A DNA stretch of 64,000 bases from Dehalococcoidia bacterium (GTDB lineage: Bacteria > Chloroflexota > Dehalococcoidia > UBA2979), in the NCBI GenBank assembly GCA_029941115.1, contig JAPYRK010000010.1, positions 1 through 64,000 of the forward strand. The letters run 5' to 3'. A model generated the notes under the pieces. That model had not been told where the DNA came from. It saw only the letters and a program-made list of their open reading frames with translations, and made no database searches. Shown one piece after another: positions 9,995 to 19,943 of this stretch (position 1 is its first letter; each line of letters begins with the position of its first letter). Position numbers and translations under genes: made by a program.

Positions 9995-10041
9995 CGAACA
10001 AAACGTGACGTCTAACGTCGAATTATTTTAAGGAGCGGAAA

Positions 10042-10470
10042 TTGACCGACTATAACAAGCCAATTCCTGATCCCGACCCGTATACCTCTGGTCCATTCTG
10101 GGAGGGTGCGAAGGAAGGGAAATTAATGCTGCCTCGTTGCAACGATTGCAACCGTGTGCACTGGTATCCGAGAATCTTATGCCCCTTCTGTTACTCACGG
10201 AGTATTTCGTGGTTTGAGGCATCAGGTGAGGGAACACTCTATAGCTTTGCAGTCCAACAGAGAGCATTCGCTCCAGGCTGGGCGGAAGAAGGCCCTTACG
10301 TCACCTGCTTCATTGACTTAAATGAAGGCGACCGTATGTTCGGTGTCCTTTTAGATGTTGATGTTTCAAAGCCCGAAGACATTTTTGCAAAAATCGGTTC
10401 GAAAGTCTCGATTGAATTTGTGAAGGCAAACGATGATGTACACGTGCCGTATTGGAAATTAGCAAGCTAA
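10042..10470 (+). CDS. Zn-ribbon/OB-fold (DUF35-type) acyl-CoA associated protein
   Basis: CNDCNRVHWYPRILCPFCYS zinc ribbon; TTG start preceded by AAGGAGCGG. Confidence 0.88.
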   Translation: MTDYNKPIPDPDPYTSGPFWEGAKEGKLMLPRCNDCNRVHWYPRILCPFCYSRSISWFEASGEGTLYSFAVQQRAFAPGWAEEGPYVTCFIDLNEGDRMFGVLLDVDVSKPEDIFAKIGSKVSIEFVKANDDVHVPYWKLAS

Positions 10471-10515
10471 AAGCTTCGAAAATACTGAATCATGATTTTC
10501 AGAAAGGAAGTCTAG

Positions 10516-11733
10516 ATGACAAATCCATCAATGGCTGCCGCGATAGTAGGAGCTGCAGAGTCTGACGAGATCGGCTTTGCACTCTCTGAAAAAGGCACCA
10601 CAAATACACAGCTTCATATCGAAGCAATCAGCAATGTGTGTAAACAAGTCGGAATCTCTCCAAGTGAAATTGAAGGAGTCTTTTCTGCTGGTTTCACTCC
10701 ACAAATTGCTGAATACCTGCATATTCGACCGAAATATATCGATGGGACCGCAGTAGGTGGTTCATCGTTTGAGCTCCATGTACACCATGCGTTGGCAGCT
10801 ATTGCAGCTGGAGTTATTGACGTTGCCCTTGTGTCGCATGGTGAATCCGGCAGATCGGCAAGAAAGAATCAAGGCCGAGGAACTGGCGGACGTGGAGGCG
10901 GAGACCCTTGGGCGCCAGGAGCTGCCTTCAGTGGTGGCCCATATGGCGGCTGGGGAGCACCTTTTAACTATGCACATGCCATGACCCGTCACTTACATCA
11001 GTGGGGGTCAACTAAGGAAGATTTCGCTCAAATTGCAGTCTCTGCAAGAGATTGGGCTACTCTAAATCCGCGCGCAGTTATGCATTCGAAAGAAACTGAT
11101 CCAAATGGTGGTCCCATTACTGTTCAGGATGTATTGGACTCTCGTCTCATAGCCTGGCCATTGAGCTTATTGGATGTGTGCTTGGTTACTGATCACGGAG
11201 GTGCTGTCTTAATCGTCTCGGCAGAGAAAGCTCACTCGTTCAAGACTCCTCCCGTTTGGATAGCTGGTGCTGGTGAAAGCATGGGTCATTGGGATATGCT
11301 CGAGATGGACGATCTGACTCTTACCTCAGCGGTAAATAGTGGGAAAACCGCCTATCAAATGGCTGGCATGGGCCCAGGTGAGATGGAACTGGGAATGATA
11401 TATGATTCATTCACAGTCACCGTCGGAATTACTGTTGAAGCCTTAGGGCTCGCTCCGCGAGGTGGGTTCATGGAGTTATTTGAGGGTGGCAAGTCAGGTC
11501 CTGGCGGATCTGGAATGCCAATCAACACGAACGGTGGAGGGCTTTCGTTCAGTCACTCTGGCATGTACGGAATGATGCTACTGGTAGAAGCCTACAGACA
11601 GCTTTCAGGAACTGCCGAAGACGGAGTAAATGGTATTGCCGGTAAACAAACGAGCGCCCAAACAGCGATCGTTAATGGTACAGGTGGCTCACTGAGCACT
11701 ACAGGTACTCTGGTTTTAGTGGCTGATCAATAA
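10516..11733 (+). CDS. Thiolase-family / SCP-x (non-specific lipid-transfer)-like acyltransferase
   Basis: Thiolase-like organisation, MGPGEMELGMIYDSFTVTVGITVEALG, NGTGGSLSTTGTLVL; adjacent to DUF35 partner. Confidence 0.88.
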   Translation: MTNPSMAAAIVGAAESDEIGFALSEKGTTNTQLHIEAISNVCKQVGISPSEIEGVFSAGFTPQIAEYLHIRPKYIDGTAVGGSSFELHVHHALAAIAAGVIDVALVSHGESGRSARKNQGRGTGGRGGGDPWAPGAAFSGGPYGGWGAPFNYAHAMTRHLHQWGSTKEDFAQIAVSARDWATLNPRAVMHSKETDPNGGPITVQDVLDSRLIAWPLSLLDVCLVTDHGGAVLIVSAEKAHSFKTPPVWIAGAGESMGHWDMLEMDDLTLTSAVNSGKTAYQMAGMGPGEMELGMIYDSFTVTVGITVEALGLAPRGGFMELFEGGKSGPGGSGMPINTNGGGLSFSHSGMYGMMLLVEAYRQLSGTAEDGVNGIAGKQTSAQTAIVNGTGGSLSTTGTLVLVADQ

Positions 11734-11754
11734 TCAGTAAACTAAATTTATAGA

Positions 11755-11791
11755 AAGAAGGGGTGTTGTTTCAACAACACCCCTTCTTTTT
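11755..11791 (+). terminator. Rho-independent terminator
   Basis: 16-bp perfect stem AAGAAGGGGTGTTGTT-TC-AACAACACCCCTTCTT followed by T run. Confidence 0.93.
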
Positions 11792-11836
11792 GTTACAATT
11801 GGGGTGGATAGTGAATAGCACGAGTTTAGATTACCT

Positions 11837-12805
11837 ATGCACCAACTGAACGTGAATCAACTGCAGCACCTCGATGAATACGGCTATCTCGCGCTCGAAA
11901 ACGTTATAGACCCTCGAGAAATCCTGGATCCAATAATGGCAGAATATGAGGCCGTATTGGATTTACTAGCGACAAAACTAAAAGCTGAAGGAAAAATACA
12001 CTCTCTGCACAGCAAACTCCCTTTTGGAGATCGTGTCACTAGAATTTATCAAGAAACCAACATGGTCCATAATCAATATTTTGATTTTTCATTGCCTCAG
12101 AAGGGGATAACAAAAGATACTCCGTTTTGGGCAGGACCGGCCGTCTTCGATGCCTTAACCAATCCAAATTTACTCGACGTTGTAGAATCAGTTGTCGGAC
12201 CAGAGGTCTACTCTAATCCTGTACAGCACGTTCGAGTTAAAGTTCCTGAAGATAAGGCTCCACGTGATTCTGATGGTAATGTAATCTATGGGGCCACCCC
12301 ATGGCATCAAGATTTGGGAGTCGTCACGGAAGAAGCTGATGCGACCAACCTACTTACAGTCTGGTTCCCGCTCATGGATACTGACGTCGAAAACGGTTGT
12401 TTACAAGTAATTCCGGGATCACATCGCGATGAAGTGCTCACACACTGCCCCGGTGCCCAAGGAATTCAAATCCCCGAGTCGCTGCTAGATCCGGGTAAAG
12501 CGAGAGCAATCCCTTTGAAGCGAGGAAGTATCCTGCTCCTACATCGAAAAACAATTCATAGCGCTCTTCCAAATCGAAGTGATCGGATCCGCTGGTCGTT
12601 TGATCTTCGATATCAACCTATTGGACAGCCGACAGGTCGTGAAACCTTCCCGGGATTTATTGCTCGAAGTGCTCAAAAGCCGTTCGAAGAACTTCACGAT
12701 CCTCTAACTTGGTTTGAGATGTGGAAAACGGCAAGAGATTCACTTGCACGTGACGACGATCCTTCCTATAACCGTTGGGATGCAGACCACGCTCTATGTG
12801 CGTGA
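11837..12805 (+). CDS. Phytanoyl-CoA dioxygenase (PhyH) family protein
   Basis: TPWHQDLG HxD motif, GCLQVIPGSHRDE, LLHRKTIHSALPNRSDRIRWSFDLRY. Confidence 0.88.
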   Translation: MHQLNVNQLQHLDEYGYLALENVIDPREILDPIMAEYEAVLDLLATKLKAEGKIHSLHSKLPFGDRVTRIYQETNMVHNQYFDFSLPQKGITKDTPFWAGPAVFDALTNPNLLDVVESVVGPEVYSNPVQHVRVKVPEDKAPRDSDGNVIYGATPWHQDLGVVTEEADATNLLTVWFPLMDTDVENGCLQVIPGSHRDEVLTHCPGAQGIQIPESLLDPGKARAIPLKRGSILLLHRKTIHSALPNRSDRIRWSFDLRYQPIGQPTGRETFPGFIARSAQKPFEELHDPLTWFEMWKTARDSLARDDDPSYNRWDADHALCA

Positions 12806-12884
12806 CGAATTATGGAGCTATACCACCAAATTATTACTTGCAAATCTTAGTGGAAGCTCGTAACGCCACGAGTGCTAACCTCTT

Positions 12885-13700
12885 GTGATGCTTATTGATT
12901 TACATACCCACACGCAGCCACTTTCATATGACTCTTTTCTCCCGCCTGATGAATTAATTGAGAGAAGCAAGCAGGCTGGACTAGACGGGGTTGTCCTATC
13001 TGAGCACGACGCCGCATGGAGTCCTGATGCAGTCAAAACACTTTCTAAACGACATAACTTTCTTGTGATCCCAGGAATGGAAATTAACACCGAGGAAGGT
13101 CACATGCTTGTTTATGGCATGCACAAATATGTATTTGGCATGCACCGAGTCCACGAACTAGCCGAACACGTCGAAAGCGTAAACGGTCTCATGATTCAAG
13201 CACACCCCTATCGACGACAACATCCGTGGAACTGGGAAAGTGAAAAAGAATGGATTCACTCTCTGGAGCGATCTGAAGCCAATAATGCGCTGAATTTCGT
13301 GCGAGGGCTGGAAGTACTGAACGGACGGGGCAAGCTTAATGAAAATCAATTCTCCAAGATTCTTGCGGATCATATGGGCATGCCTGGTACCGCTGGAACA
13401 GACTCTCACATGACTGATGATATAGGCAAGTGTGTCACTTATTTTGATCAGGACATACAAAGCGAAGAGGAGTTGATAGAAGCACTGCGAAATGGACTCT
13501 ATTGGCCAATAGACATGACGAAAGGCGACATTACTCCAGATACTCGTTACTGGGACGTTCCTAGTGATTTGAGGCATATTTTCGAAGACCTTAGCGGTCG
13601 CATGAGACATTCTGAAAAATCGATCAAAGAACAAGAAATACTGCGAAACCAAGCTGCTGCGAAAAGCGTAGAGATAATCAAGTCGCTTAGAAAGCCGTAA
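12885..13700 (+). CDS. PHP-domain metal-dependent phosphoesterase
   Basis: LIDLHTHT, LSEHD, GMEINTEEGH, QAHPYRR, AGTDSH motifs. Confidence 0.9.
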   Translation: MMLIDLHTHTQPLSYDSFLPPDELIERSKQAGLDGVVLSEHDAAWSPDAVKTLSKRHNFLVIPGMEINTEEGHMLVYGMHKYVFGMHRVHELAEHVESVNGLMIQAHPYRRQHPWNWESEKEWIHSLERSEANNALNFVRGLEVLNGRGKLNENQFSKILADHMGMPGTAGTDSHMTDDIGKCVTYFDQDIQSEEELIEALRNGLYWPIDMTKGDITPDTRYWDVPSDLRHIFEDLSGRMRHSEKSIKEQEILRNQAAAKSVEIIKSLRKP

Positions 13701-13795
13701 ATATTTCAGCCTGATAACCGGTTTTGCTAATGTCCTTGACCGCAATGCACTCTTTAACTTACGATTCGTTGCACAAGTAGTTGCAGGGGGTGCAA

Positions 13796-14272
13796 ATGGC
13801 TGAATCAATAATTACGGACGAGTTAAAATCCTTAATCGGCGTTGATGGTCCGGAGAGTGAAGCAGAAGTAACAACCACCGGATGTCGGTTGTTCGCACGA
13901 GCCGTCGGACACACCGACCTAATATTCTATGATGAAGAAGTGGCCAAGGCTCGTGGGTATAAATCGATTGTGGCACCTCCGGGCTTTCTAGGAACAACCG
14001 TTTACAAGCCAGCAGATGCCAAACGTGCAAGCGCCCCTCCCGGTGGATTAAATATCCCATACAAGCGAATACTTAATGGGGGGACCACTTATGAATATTA
14101 TGATTCGATCGTTGCTGGAGATGTACTCACCTCCAGTAGTCATATTACCGAATTCCAAGAACGCGAGGGCTCGGTCGGACCGATGCTAATCACATGGCGT
14201 GAAACAACTTTCCGAAGAAAATCAGACGGGAAAGTTGTAGCAAAAGGGTCCTCGAATATGATCAATTATTAG
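13796..14272 (+). CDS. MaoC/FAS1-like hotdog dehydratase, non-catalytic-type subunit
   Basis: DEEVAKARGYKSIVAPPGFLG motif; ATG at 13796 preferred over the TTG at 13781. Confidence 0.8.
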   Translation: MAESIITDELKSLIGVDGPESEAEVTTTGCRLFARAVGHTDLIFYDEEVAKARGYKSIVAPPGFLGTTVYKPADAKRASAPPGGLNIPYKRILNGGTTYEYYDSIVAGDVLTSSSHITEFQEREGSVGPMLITWRETTFRRKSDGKVVAKGSSNMINY

Positions 14273-14323
14273 TAAATATTAGCAAAATAAGAAGAATACT
14301 TCACACACGTTAGGAGACCGAAA

Positions 14324-14752
14324 ATGAGTGAACAGGTATTTTGGGACGATATCAATGAGGGTGACTCTCTTCCGATTATCAGTCCAGATTGTAGTACGCA
14401 GCAACTAGTTGTATGGGCGGGAGCCTCCGGTGACTTTTATCAGATTCACTACGATATCCCGTTTGCTGAAAACACCGGGTTGGACAACATCATTGTCCAT
14501 GGTGCCTTAAAGCAGGCATTTCTCGGAAGATTACTGCACGACTGGGCGGCACCAGATGGTCGAATCGAACAATTTGGATGTTCGTACAGAGGAATGGATT
14601 ACCCTGCAGAAGACATGTCTGTGAGTGGAACGGTCACTTCCAAATATACTGAAGGCGATCGACACCTAGTGGATGTCGAAGTCTGGACAGAAAATCCAAG
14701 TGGAAGAAAAACTACCCCAGGAACAGCTAGAGTTGCCTTGCCAACTAGATAG
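14324..14752 (+). CDS. MaoC-like hydratase (hotdog)
   Basis: ASGDFYQIHYDIPFAENTGLDNIIVHGALKQAFLG matches GD-x-IH-x-D ... HG hydratase motif. Confidence 0.87.
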   Translation: MSEQVFWDDINEGDSLPIISPDCSTQQLVVWAGASGDFYQIHYDIPFAENTGLDNIIVHGALKQAFLGRLLHDWAAPDGRIEQFGCSYRGMDYPAEDMSVSGTVTSKYTEGDRHLVDVEVWTENPSGRKTTPGTARVALPTR

Positions 14753-14812
14753 CTCTTTGTGTGCGAATCATTAAGCGGTCTTAACGGAGCGCGAACTAAG
14801 GAAAGGTGAGTT

Positions 14813-15790
14813 ATGGGAGTACTAGACGGAAAAGTAGCTGTAGTAACAGGCTCAGGACGTGGCATTGGTCGAGGCATAGCAATGAAGTTTGCCGCTCAAG
14901 GCGCCTCGGTTATCATCAATGACCCGGGCGTAAACGTTGATGGTACCGGTCACGACGCCGGACCCGCAGATCAAGTTGCAGACGAAATTAAGGCCCTGGG
15001 AGGCCAAGCTGCTGCTAATTACGACTCAGTCGCTGAGATGGCTGGTGGTGAAAACATGGTCAAGCAAGCAGTTGATGCTTTTGGCAAGATTGATATTCTT
15101 GTCAATACTGCTGGCATTTTAAGAGATCGAATGGTCTTCAATATGAGTCAAGAAGAGTGGGACGACGTAATAGCAGTTCACTTGAAAGGACATTTTTCAA
15201 CCATAAAACCGGCGTCAATCCTTATGCGCCAGCAACGGTACGGACGAATCATCAACTTTTCCTCAAGCAGTGGAACTATCGGAAATACCGGACAGTTCAA
15301 TTATGGTGCTGCTAAATCAGGTATCGCTGGTCTCGGTCGGGTAGTCGCGAAGGACTTGGGACGCTATGGAGTGACCTGTAACATTATCGCTCCCGGCGCC
15401 GGCACCCGAATGACCGCAACCGTCCCTGACAGTGCGCGAGAACTTCGGGCAGGATCTGGAATTCAAGGCGCAGCATCGAATGCACCTGTGCAAGAAAGCG
15501 CCTATGCAGGTCTCCGAGATCCGGAATTTGTTGCACCCATGGTTACTTACCTGTGCTCTGATGATGCGTGGGACATTAACGGTTGGGTTTTTAATGTGTC
15601 AGGCGGATCGATTTCAGTATCCAGGTATCCGGTTGCGGAAAGAAGTATCTTTAAACCGGGACACTGGACACTTCCCGAATTAGATGATGCTGTGCAAAAC
15701 GTCTTAATGAAAGACATTAATAACCCAGCTCCTCCTCGTGACGATATTGAAGTTCCGGGTCGGGACATCGCGGCACGAGTTCTCAGTTAA
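14813..15790 (+). CDS. Short-chain dehydrogenase/reductase, MFE-type 3-hydroxyacyl-CoA dehydrogenase-like
   Basis: VTGSGRGIGRGIA, INDPGVNVDGTGHDAGPADQVADEIKALGG, NYGAAKSGI. Confidence 0.9.
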   Translation: MGVLDGKVAVVTGSGRGIGRGIAMKFAAQGASVIINDPGVNVDGTGHDAGPADQVADEIKALGGQAAANYDSVAEMAGGENMVKQAVDAFGKIDILVNTAGILRDRMVFNMSQEEWDDVIAVHLKGHFSTIKPASILMRQQRYGRIINFSSSSGTIGNTGQFNYGAAKSGIAGLGRVVAKDLGRYGVTCNIIAPGAGTRMTATVPDSARELRAGSGIQGAASNAPVQESAYAGLRDPEFVAPMVTYLCSDDAWDINGWVFNVSGGSISVSRYPVAERSIFKPGHWTLPELDDAVQNVLMKDINNPAPPRDDIEVPGRDIAARVLS

Positions 15791-15820
15791 AGCAGAATTT
15801 ACAACGAAAGGATATCCAGA

Positions 15821-16774
15821 ATGGGATCATCACTAGAAGGACGAAGCATCGTAGTTACCGGTTCAGGACGAGGTATCGGTGCAGAAATTGCGAAACTAAT
15901 TGGCTTACAGGGTGGAAATGTCATAGTTAACGACCCAGGCGTAAACGTTGACGGTAGCGGCACGGACAACGCGCCTGCCGAAGAAGTAGCTCAAGAAATT
16001 AAAGCTGCCGGCGGGAATGCGATCGCCAATTTTGACACTGTGGCGACCGCAGAGGGCGGCGAAAATATGATTACACAATGCGTCGACGAATTCGGACGCA
16101 TCGATGGAATCGTTCACGTAGCTGGAATCTTGCGAGATCGTATGATTTTTAATATGACCGAAGAAGAATGGGACGATGTCGTGGCTGTCCACTTGACTGG
16201 TTTGTTTAACGTAGTCAAACCCGCGTCAATCTTATTCAGGCAACAACGATTCGGACGCATCATTGGTTTCTCCTCCGGATCCGGAATGAACGGCAACACT
16301 GGACAAGCAAACTATGGCGCTGCGAAAGCAGGAATTACAGGCGGTATCAGGTGTGCGGCGCGTGACTTAGGTCGCTACGGCGTCACATCCAATGCGATCT
16401 GTCCAGGTGCCGCTACTCGGATGACGGCTACCGTTCCTGATGCAGCACGAGATCTTCGGTCTAGTCAAGGAATTCAAGGACAACAGCGGACCGAAAGTAT
16501 TGTCAATCAACTTCGTGCCGGGTCTTATGTCGCCCCGATGGTGGGATATCTTTTGACGGATCAGGCATGGAATGTTAATGGAAAATGTTTCAACGTCTCT
16601 GGCGGACAGGTCTCACTTTCGTCGGAAGAAGTACCGTACCGTTCAATCAACAAGGCAGGCATGTGGGAGCTTGATGAGTTGCAAGCACTTGTTCCATCAA
16701 ACCTAATGTCGGGACTACGAAACCCTGCTCCACCACCAGCAGATCTCAGTATCCCTGGAAGATTAGTGGGGTAA
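15821..16774 (+). CDS. Short-chain dehydrogenase/reductase, paralogue of the upstream SDR
   Basis: VTGSGRGIGAEIA, VNDPGVNVDGSGTDNAPAEEVAQEIKAAGG, NYGAAKAGI; collinear with 14813-15790. Confidence 0.9.
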   Translation: MGSSLEGRSIVVTGSGRGIGAEIAKLIGLQGGNVIVNDPGVNVDGSGTDNAPAEEVAQEIKAAGGNAIANFDTVATAEGGENMITQCVDEFGRIDGIVHVAGILRDRMIFNMTEEEWDDVVAVHLTGLFNVVKPASILFRQQRFGRIIGFSSGSGMNGNTGQANYGAAKAGITGGIRCAARDLGRYGVTSNAICPGAATRMTATVPDAARDLRSSQGIQGQQRTESIVNQLRAGSYVAPMVGYLLTDQAWNVNGKCFNVSGGQVSLSSEEVPYRSINKAGMWELDELQALVPSNLMSGLRNPAPPPADLSIPGRLVG

Positions 16775-16813
16775 CCGTAAAGAACTTGATCGCTTTATAG
16801 TAATTTTTTAGAA

Positions 16814-16851
16814 ACGACCGAGTGTGTTGAAATGCACTCGGCCGTTTTTTT
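16814..16851 (+). terminator. Rho-independent terminator
   Basis: ACGACCGAGTG...CACTCGGCCGT stem with one mismatch, followed by T7. Confidence 0.85.
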
Positions 16852-17438
16852 CAGGGCAGCAATCGTTCCATACGATAATAAGATCTGCCGGCACGAACTA
16901 CTTCACCAACTCTCGTGAAACCGCTAGCAACAAATGATCTCTGCGCTCTCTCATTCCATGTAAGTGTATGCAAATATATCTTTACCAAAGAAAGTTGACT
17001 GCCCATCACCTCGACCATTAAATCAATAATCTCTCGCCCATAGCCTTTACCCCAAAAATCTTTGTTGCCGATGGTGATTCCAAGCTCGGCTTCCTGGCGC
17101 AACGGATCATATCCGTAGTACATGACATTTCCTATATGCTCTGAAGTCTGCTTGGATAGTACCGCGTACGTCTTTCTGTAAATCGTAGTCTCGCGCAAGT
17201 CACGCTGGATGTTACCTCTAAACGTCTGAAATGTTCCAATATACGGTGTGGCTCCATCGAATGCTGCAAGTTCCTTATCACGCTTCCAGGAATAGTCATT
17301 CGTCGCATCATCAATATGCTTGTTGCGCAATTGCACGAGACATCCCTCTGCAACGACAGCTAGTTCGCCGGTTGACCCGAATTTAGAGTCCAAATTACTC
17401 ACCCATCTAGTCCGTTCTAAGTCGGTATCTAGAGTCAA
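16851..17438 (-). CDS. GNAT-family N-acetyltransferase
   Basis: AELGITIGNKDFWGKGYGREIIDLMVEVM ... LHTLTWNERAQRSFVASGFTRVG. Confidence 0.9.
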   Translation of the reverse strand: MTLDTDLERTRWVSNLDSKFGSTGELAVVAEGCLVQLRNKHIDDATNDYSWKRDKELAAFDGATPYIGTFQTFRGNIQRDLRETTIYRKTYAVLSKQTSEHIGNVMYYGYDPLRQEAELGITIGNKDFWGKGYGREIIDLMVEVMGSQLSLVKIYLHTLTWNERAQRSFVASGFTRVGEVVRAGRSYYRMERLLP

Positions 17439-17865
17439 TCACGGCGAGTGCCATATCCAGTACCTCTCTCTGATTTTGGTACGTCAAGAGCTTTACTGCC
17501 TCATCTACCTGAAACCAGTCAACCTCGTCAAATTCAGTATCATGACCAGAAAAACTTCCTCCAAGATGTCTCATTAGAAAAAAATGAACCGTCTTGTATT
17601 TTAAAGGATGGGAAGTTCGTTTTACTGAATATTCAATATTCATCAAAGGCCGGTCTATCTCAACTATAAGACCCGTTTCCTCACGTACCTCACGTAAAGC
17701 TGCACTAGTTACAGATTCTTCAGCTTCTAATCTGCCCTTTGGAAGAGCATACAAATCCTCCGATCCATATGCCCTAAAACGATGGCATAGCACAACTTCA
17801 ACCTGATCAGCAAGCCTTCTTAACACCACTCCCCCGGCAGCAATTTCGGTTAACTCCACATCCAT
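17407..17865 (-). CDS. NUDIX hydrolase
   Basis: GRLEAEESVTSAALREVREETGL Nudix box. Confidence 0.92.
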   Translation of the reverse strand: MDVELTEIAAGGVVLRRLADQVEVVLCHRFRAYGSEDLYALPKGRLEAEESVTSAALREVREETGLIVEIDRPLMNIEYSVKRTSHPLKYKTVHFFLMRHLGGSFSGHDTEFDEVDWFQVDEAVKLLTYQNQREVLDMALAVIDSRYRLRTD

Positions 17866-17879
17866 CTATTCTTACCAAA

Positions 17880-18896
17880 CTACTCGTCGTCAGAACTCAT
17901 TGACTCTAGAAGTCCTCCAGAGTTAATCTGCAACGAGTCAAGCGCAGCTTCCAAGTCATCTGCGAGTTCAGGTTCGCGCCCATCGCGCGCAATCCTTTCG
18001 AGAATACGCTCTGCATCAAGCGAGCCTATTTCAGCTAACGCTTTGATAGCCGCACGGCGCACATCTATCTCTGGGTCTTCCTCAAGCAACATTGTCAATG
18101 GCTCCAGCGCGCCATCCGTGACTAAACCACCCGCAGCTTCTGCAACTGCTTCTCTGACATCAGGATCTTCATCATCAAAATGGTAAATCAACAAGTCGAG
18201 CCAGGTTGGAGACGCGCTTCTACCCATCGCTCTCAAGGCGGCTAGCTGCATCTGATTCCCTCCTGTCTCGTATTGATCTGTAATCAATTCTGAAATCAAA
18301 TCGCCACTCAGTGCACCGAGTGACTCAAGTGCGCCTGATCTTACGTCTGTTTCTTCTTCAATATCGTCCACTAGTTCTCGAAGGGCCGTGATAAGCACTT
18401 CGCCATCCTCGGTGGACAAGACCCCGAGCTCGGCTGCGACAACCCAAGGTGCTAAAGCACTTGTCAACTCGCTTCGAACAACATGTGATATCTCCTCTTT
18501 GAGACGCGCCAAAAAGAGGTGCATGATCTCGGGTCTATCCTCATCCTTCAATCCTCTTATCGAAAAGATACGAGTCGGAATATCATCTATACGAATACCG
18601 GAAAGGAAAATAGCTTGATAATCCAGATTTCGATCAGTTGCGTTCATCTGCACCATCTTTTCGATGATTTCACGAGTTCGGTCGACTGGCATTTCGGACC
18701 ATAATAAAACTAATGCCTGTAGTGTTTCCATCGTCGGGCGAGAGAGACTCTCAAGCGCTGGCTTAGATATAGAATCTTGCGAATCAATACTCTTTAAGAC
18801 CTCAGTCACAGAGTAAGGCTGCTCTAATTCATCGATCACAGCCTCTAAACCAAAAACACCGTCTATATCTTCTGGTACTACTTCTGGGTCTATCAT
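17880..18896 (-). CDS. HEAT-repeat domain protein
   Basis: Repeats such as DEDPDVREAVAEAAGGL and EEDPEIDVRRAAIKALAEIGS. Confidence 0.82.
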   Translation of the reverse strand: MIDPEVVPEDIDGVFGLEAVIDELEQPYSVTEVLKSIDSQDSISKPALESLSRPTMETLQALVLLWSEMPVDRTREIIEKMVQMNATDRNLDYQAIFLSGIRIDDIPTRIFSIRGLKDEDRPEIMHLFLARLKEEISHVVRSELTSALAPWVVAAELGVLSTEDGEVLITALRELVDDIEEETDVRSGALESLGALSGDLISELITDQYETGGNQMQLAALRAMGRSASPTWLDLLIYHFDDEDPDVREAVAEAAGGLVTDGALEPLTMLLEEDPEIDVRRAAIKALAEIGSLDAERILERIARDGREPELADDLEAALDSLQINSGGLLESMSSDDE

Positions 18897-18917
18897 TACG
18901 AGCTATCCTCACTGAGC

Positions 18918-19934
18918 TTATTCAACAATACTGTCAACTATTGGCCCAACATTTACATCTCTGCTAATCAAACTTGTTAGTGCTTCTCTCGCGCTCTTTC
19001 GTCTGGAAATTATCGAATCAAGTTCCTCGCAAATTGGGAGCTCTACTCCGGTCGCTTTTGCCAATACAAGAGCTGCTGTAAGGGAATGAAGTCCCTCAAC
19101 CGTTTGTCCTATTTCAGCCAATGCACTTGCGGCATCTAAACCATTTCCGATCTTCTCTCCAAATAAACGGTTTCTAGACAGAGGGCTATATGCCGTGGCA
19201 ATCAAATCTCCAGCCCCAGCTAAGCCTTGAAATGTCAACGGGTTAGCACCAAAGGCTTGTCCAAGTCGTGTCATCTCGGCCAATCCTCGAACCAATAATG
19301 CTGCCTTCGCGTTGTCTCCAACAGTCAAGCTATCAGCGATACCGGCCGCAATTGCTATTACGTTCTTCATCGCACCACCAAACTCTGCACCCACCAAGTC
19401 ATCTTCGAGATACACACGGAGGCTCTCCGAATGAAAGGCACCAAGCAACAACTCACTTCGGGTGGATTTCGTCGCGATCACCGTGGCTCCCGGTAACCCT
19501 TTACTGAGCTCTATAGATAAATTTGGCCCAGTCAAAACTGCGACCTCATTATCCGGCAATATCTCGTTAACTAACTCCGACATACGCTTGGGTTGGCCAG
19601 CGGAAAAACCTTTAGTTGCTGACAAGATTAATGTGCTTGGTAAAATAAATGACTGAATCGAATGCAGATTTTCAATCATTGTTGCCGAGGGTACTGCAAC
19701 GCATAGGAGCGGTACATCTAATACACTAGCCGCCACGGTCATGACTTTCAGGCGGTCTGGAAAGGCAATCTCAGGTAAGGTCAAGTGACTCCTATTTTCT
19801 TGTAATCTAGCAGCCTCCTGATCGGATCGGGCCAGCAGGCTGACGTTGACTCCGTTGCGAGCTAGTAGAATTGCTAAAGTAGTACCCCAAGACGTCGTGC
19901 CTAAAACTGCGGCTCGTTGAATCGATTCAGTCAC
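18918..19934 (-). CDS. gpsA: NAD(P)H-dependent glycerol-3-phosphate dehydrogenase
   Basis: VLGTTSWGTTLAILLARNG, VLTGPNLSIELSKGLP, NVIAIAAGIADSLTVGDNAKAALLVRGLAEMTRLG, LAGAGDLIATAYSPLSRN. Confidence 0.95.
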   Translation of the reverse strand: MTESIQRAAVLGTTSWGTTLAILLARNGVNVSLLARSDQEAARLQENRSHLTLPEIAFPDRLKVMTVAASVLDVPLLCVAVPSATMIENLHSIQSFILPSTLILSATKGFSAGQPKRMSELVNEILPDNEVAVLTGPNLSIELSKGLPGATVIATKSTRSELLLGAFHSESLRVYLEDDLVGAEFGGAMKNVIAIAAGIADSLTVGDNAKAALLVRGLAEMTRLGQAFGANPLTFQGLAGAGDLIATAYSPLSRNRLFGEKIGNGLDAASALAEIGQTVEGLHSLTAALVLAKATGVELPICEELDSIISRRKSAREALTSLISRDVNVGPIVDSIVE

Positions 19935-19943
19935 TACGCTGCC

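Noticed and set aside
13158-13808. 216-aa minus-strand ORF
   Set aside because: Antisense to the PHP-domain gene, which has all expected motifs
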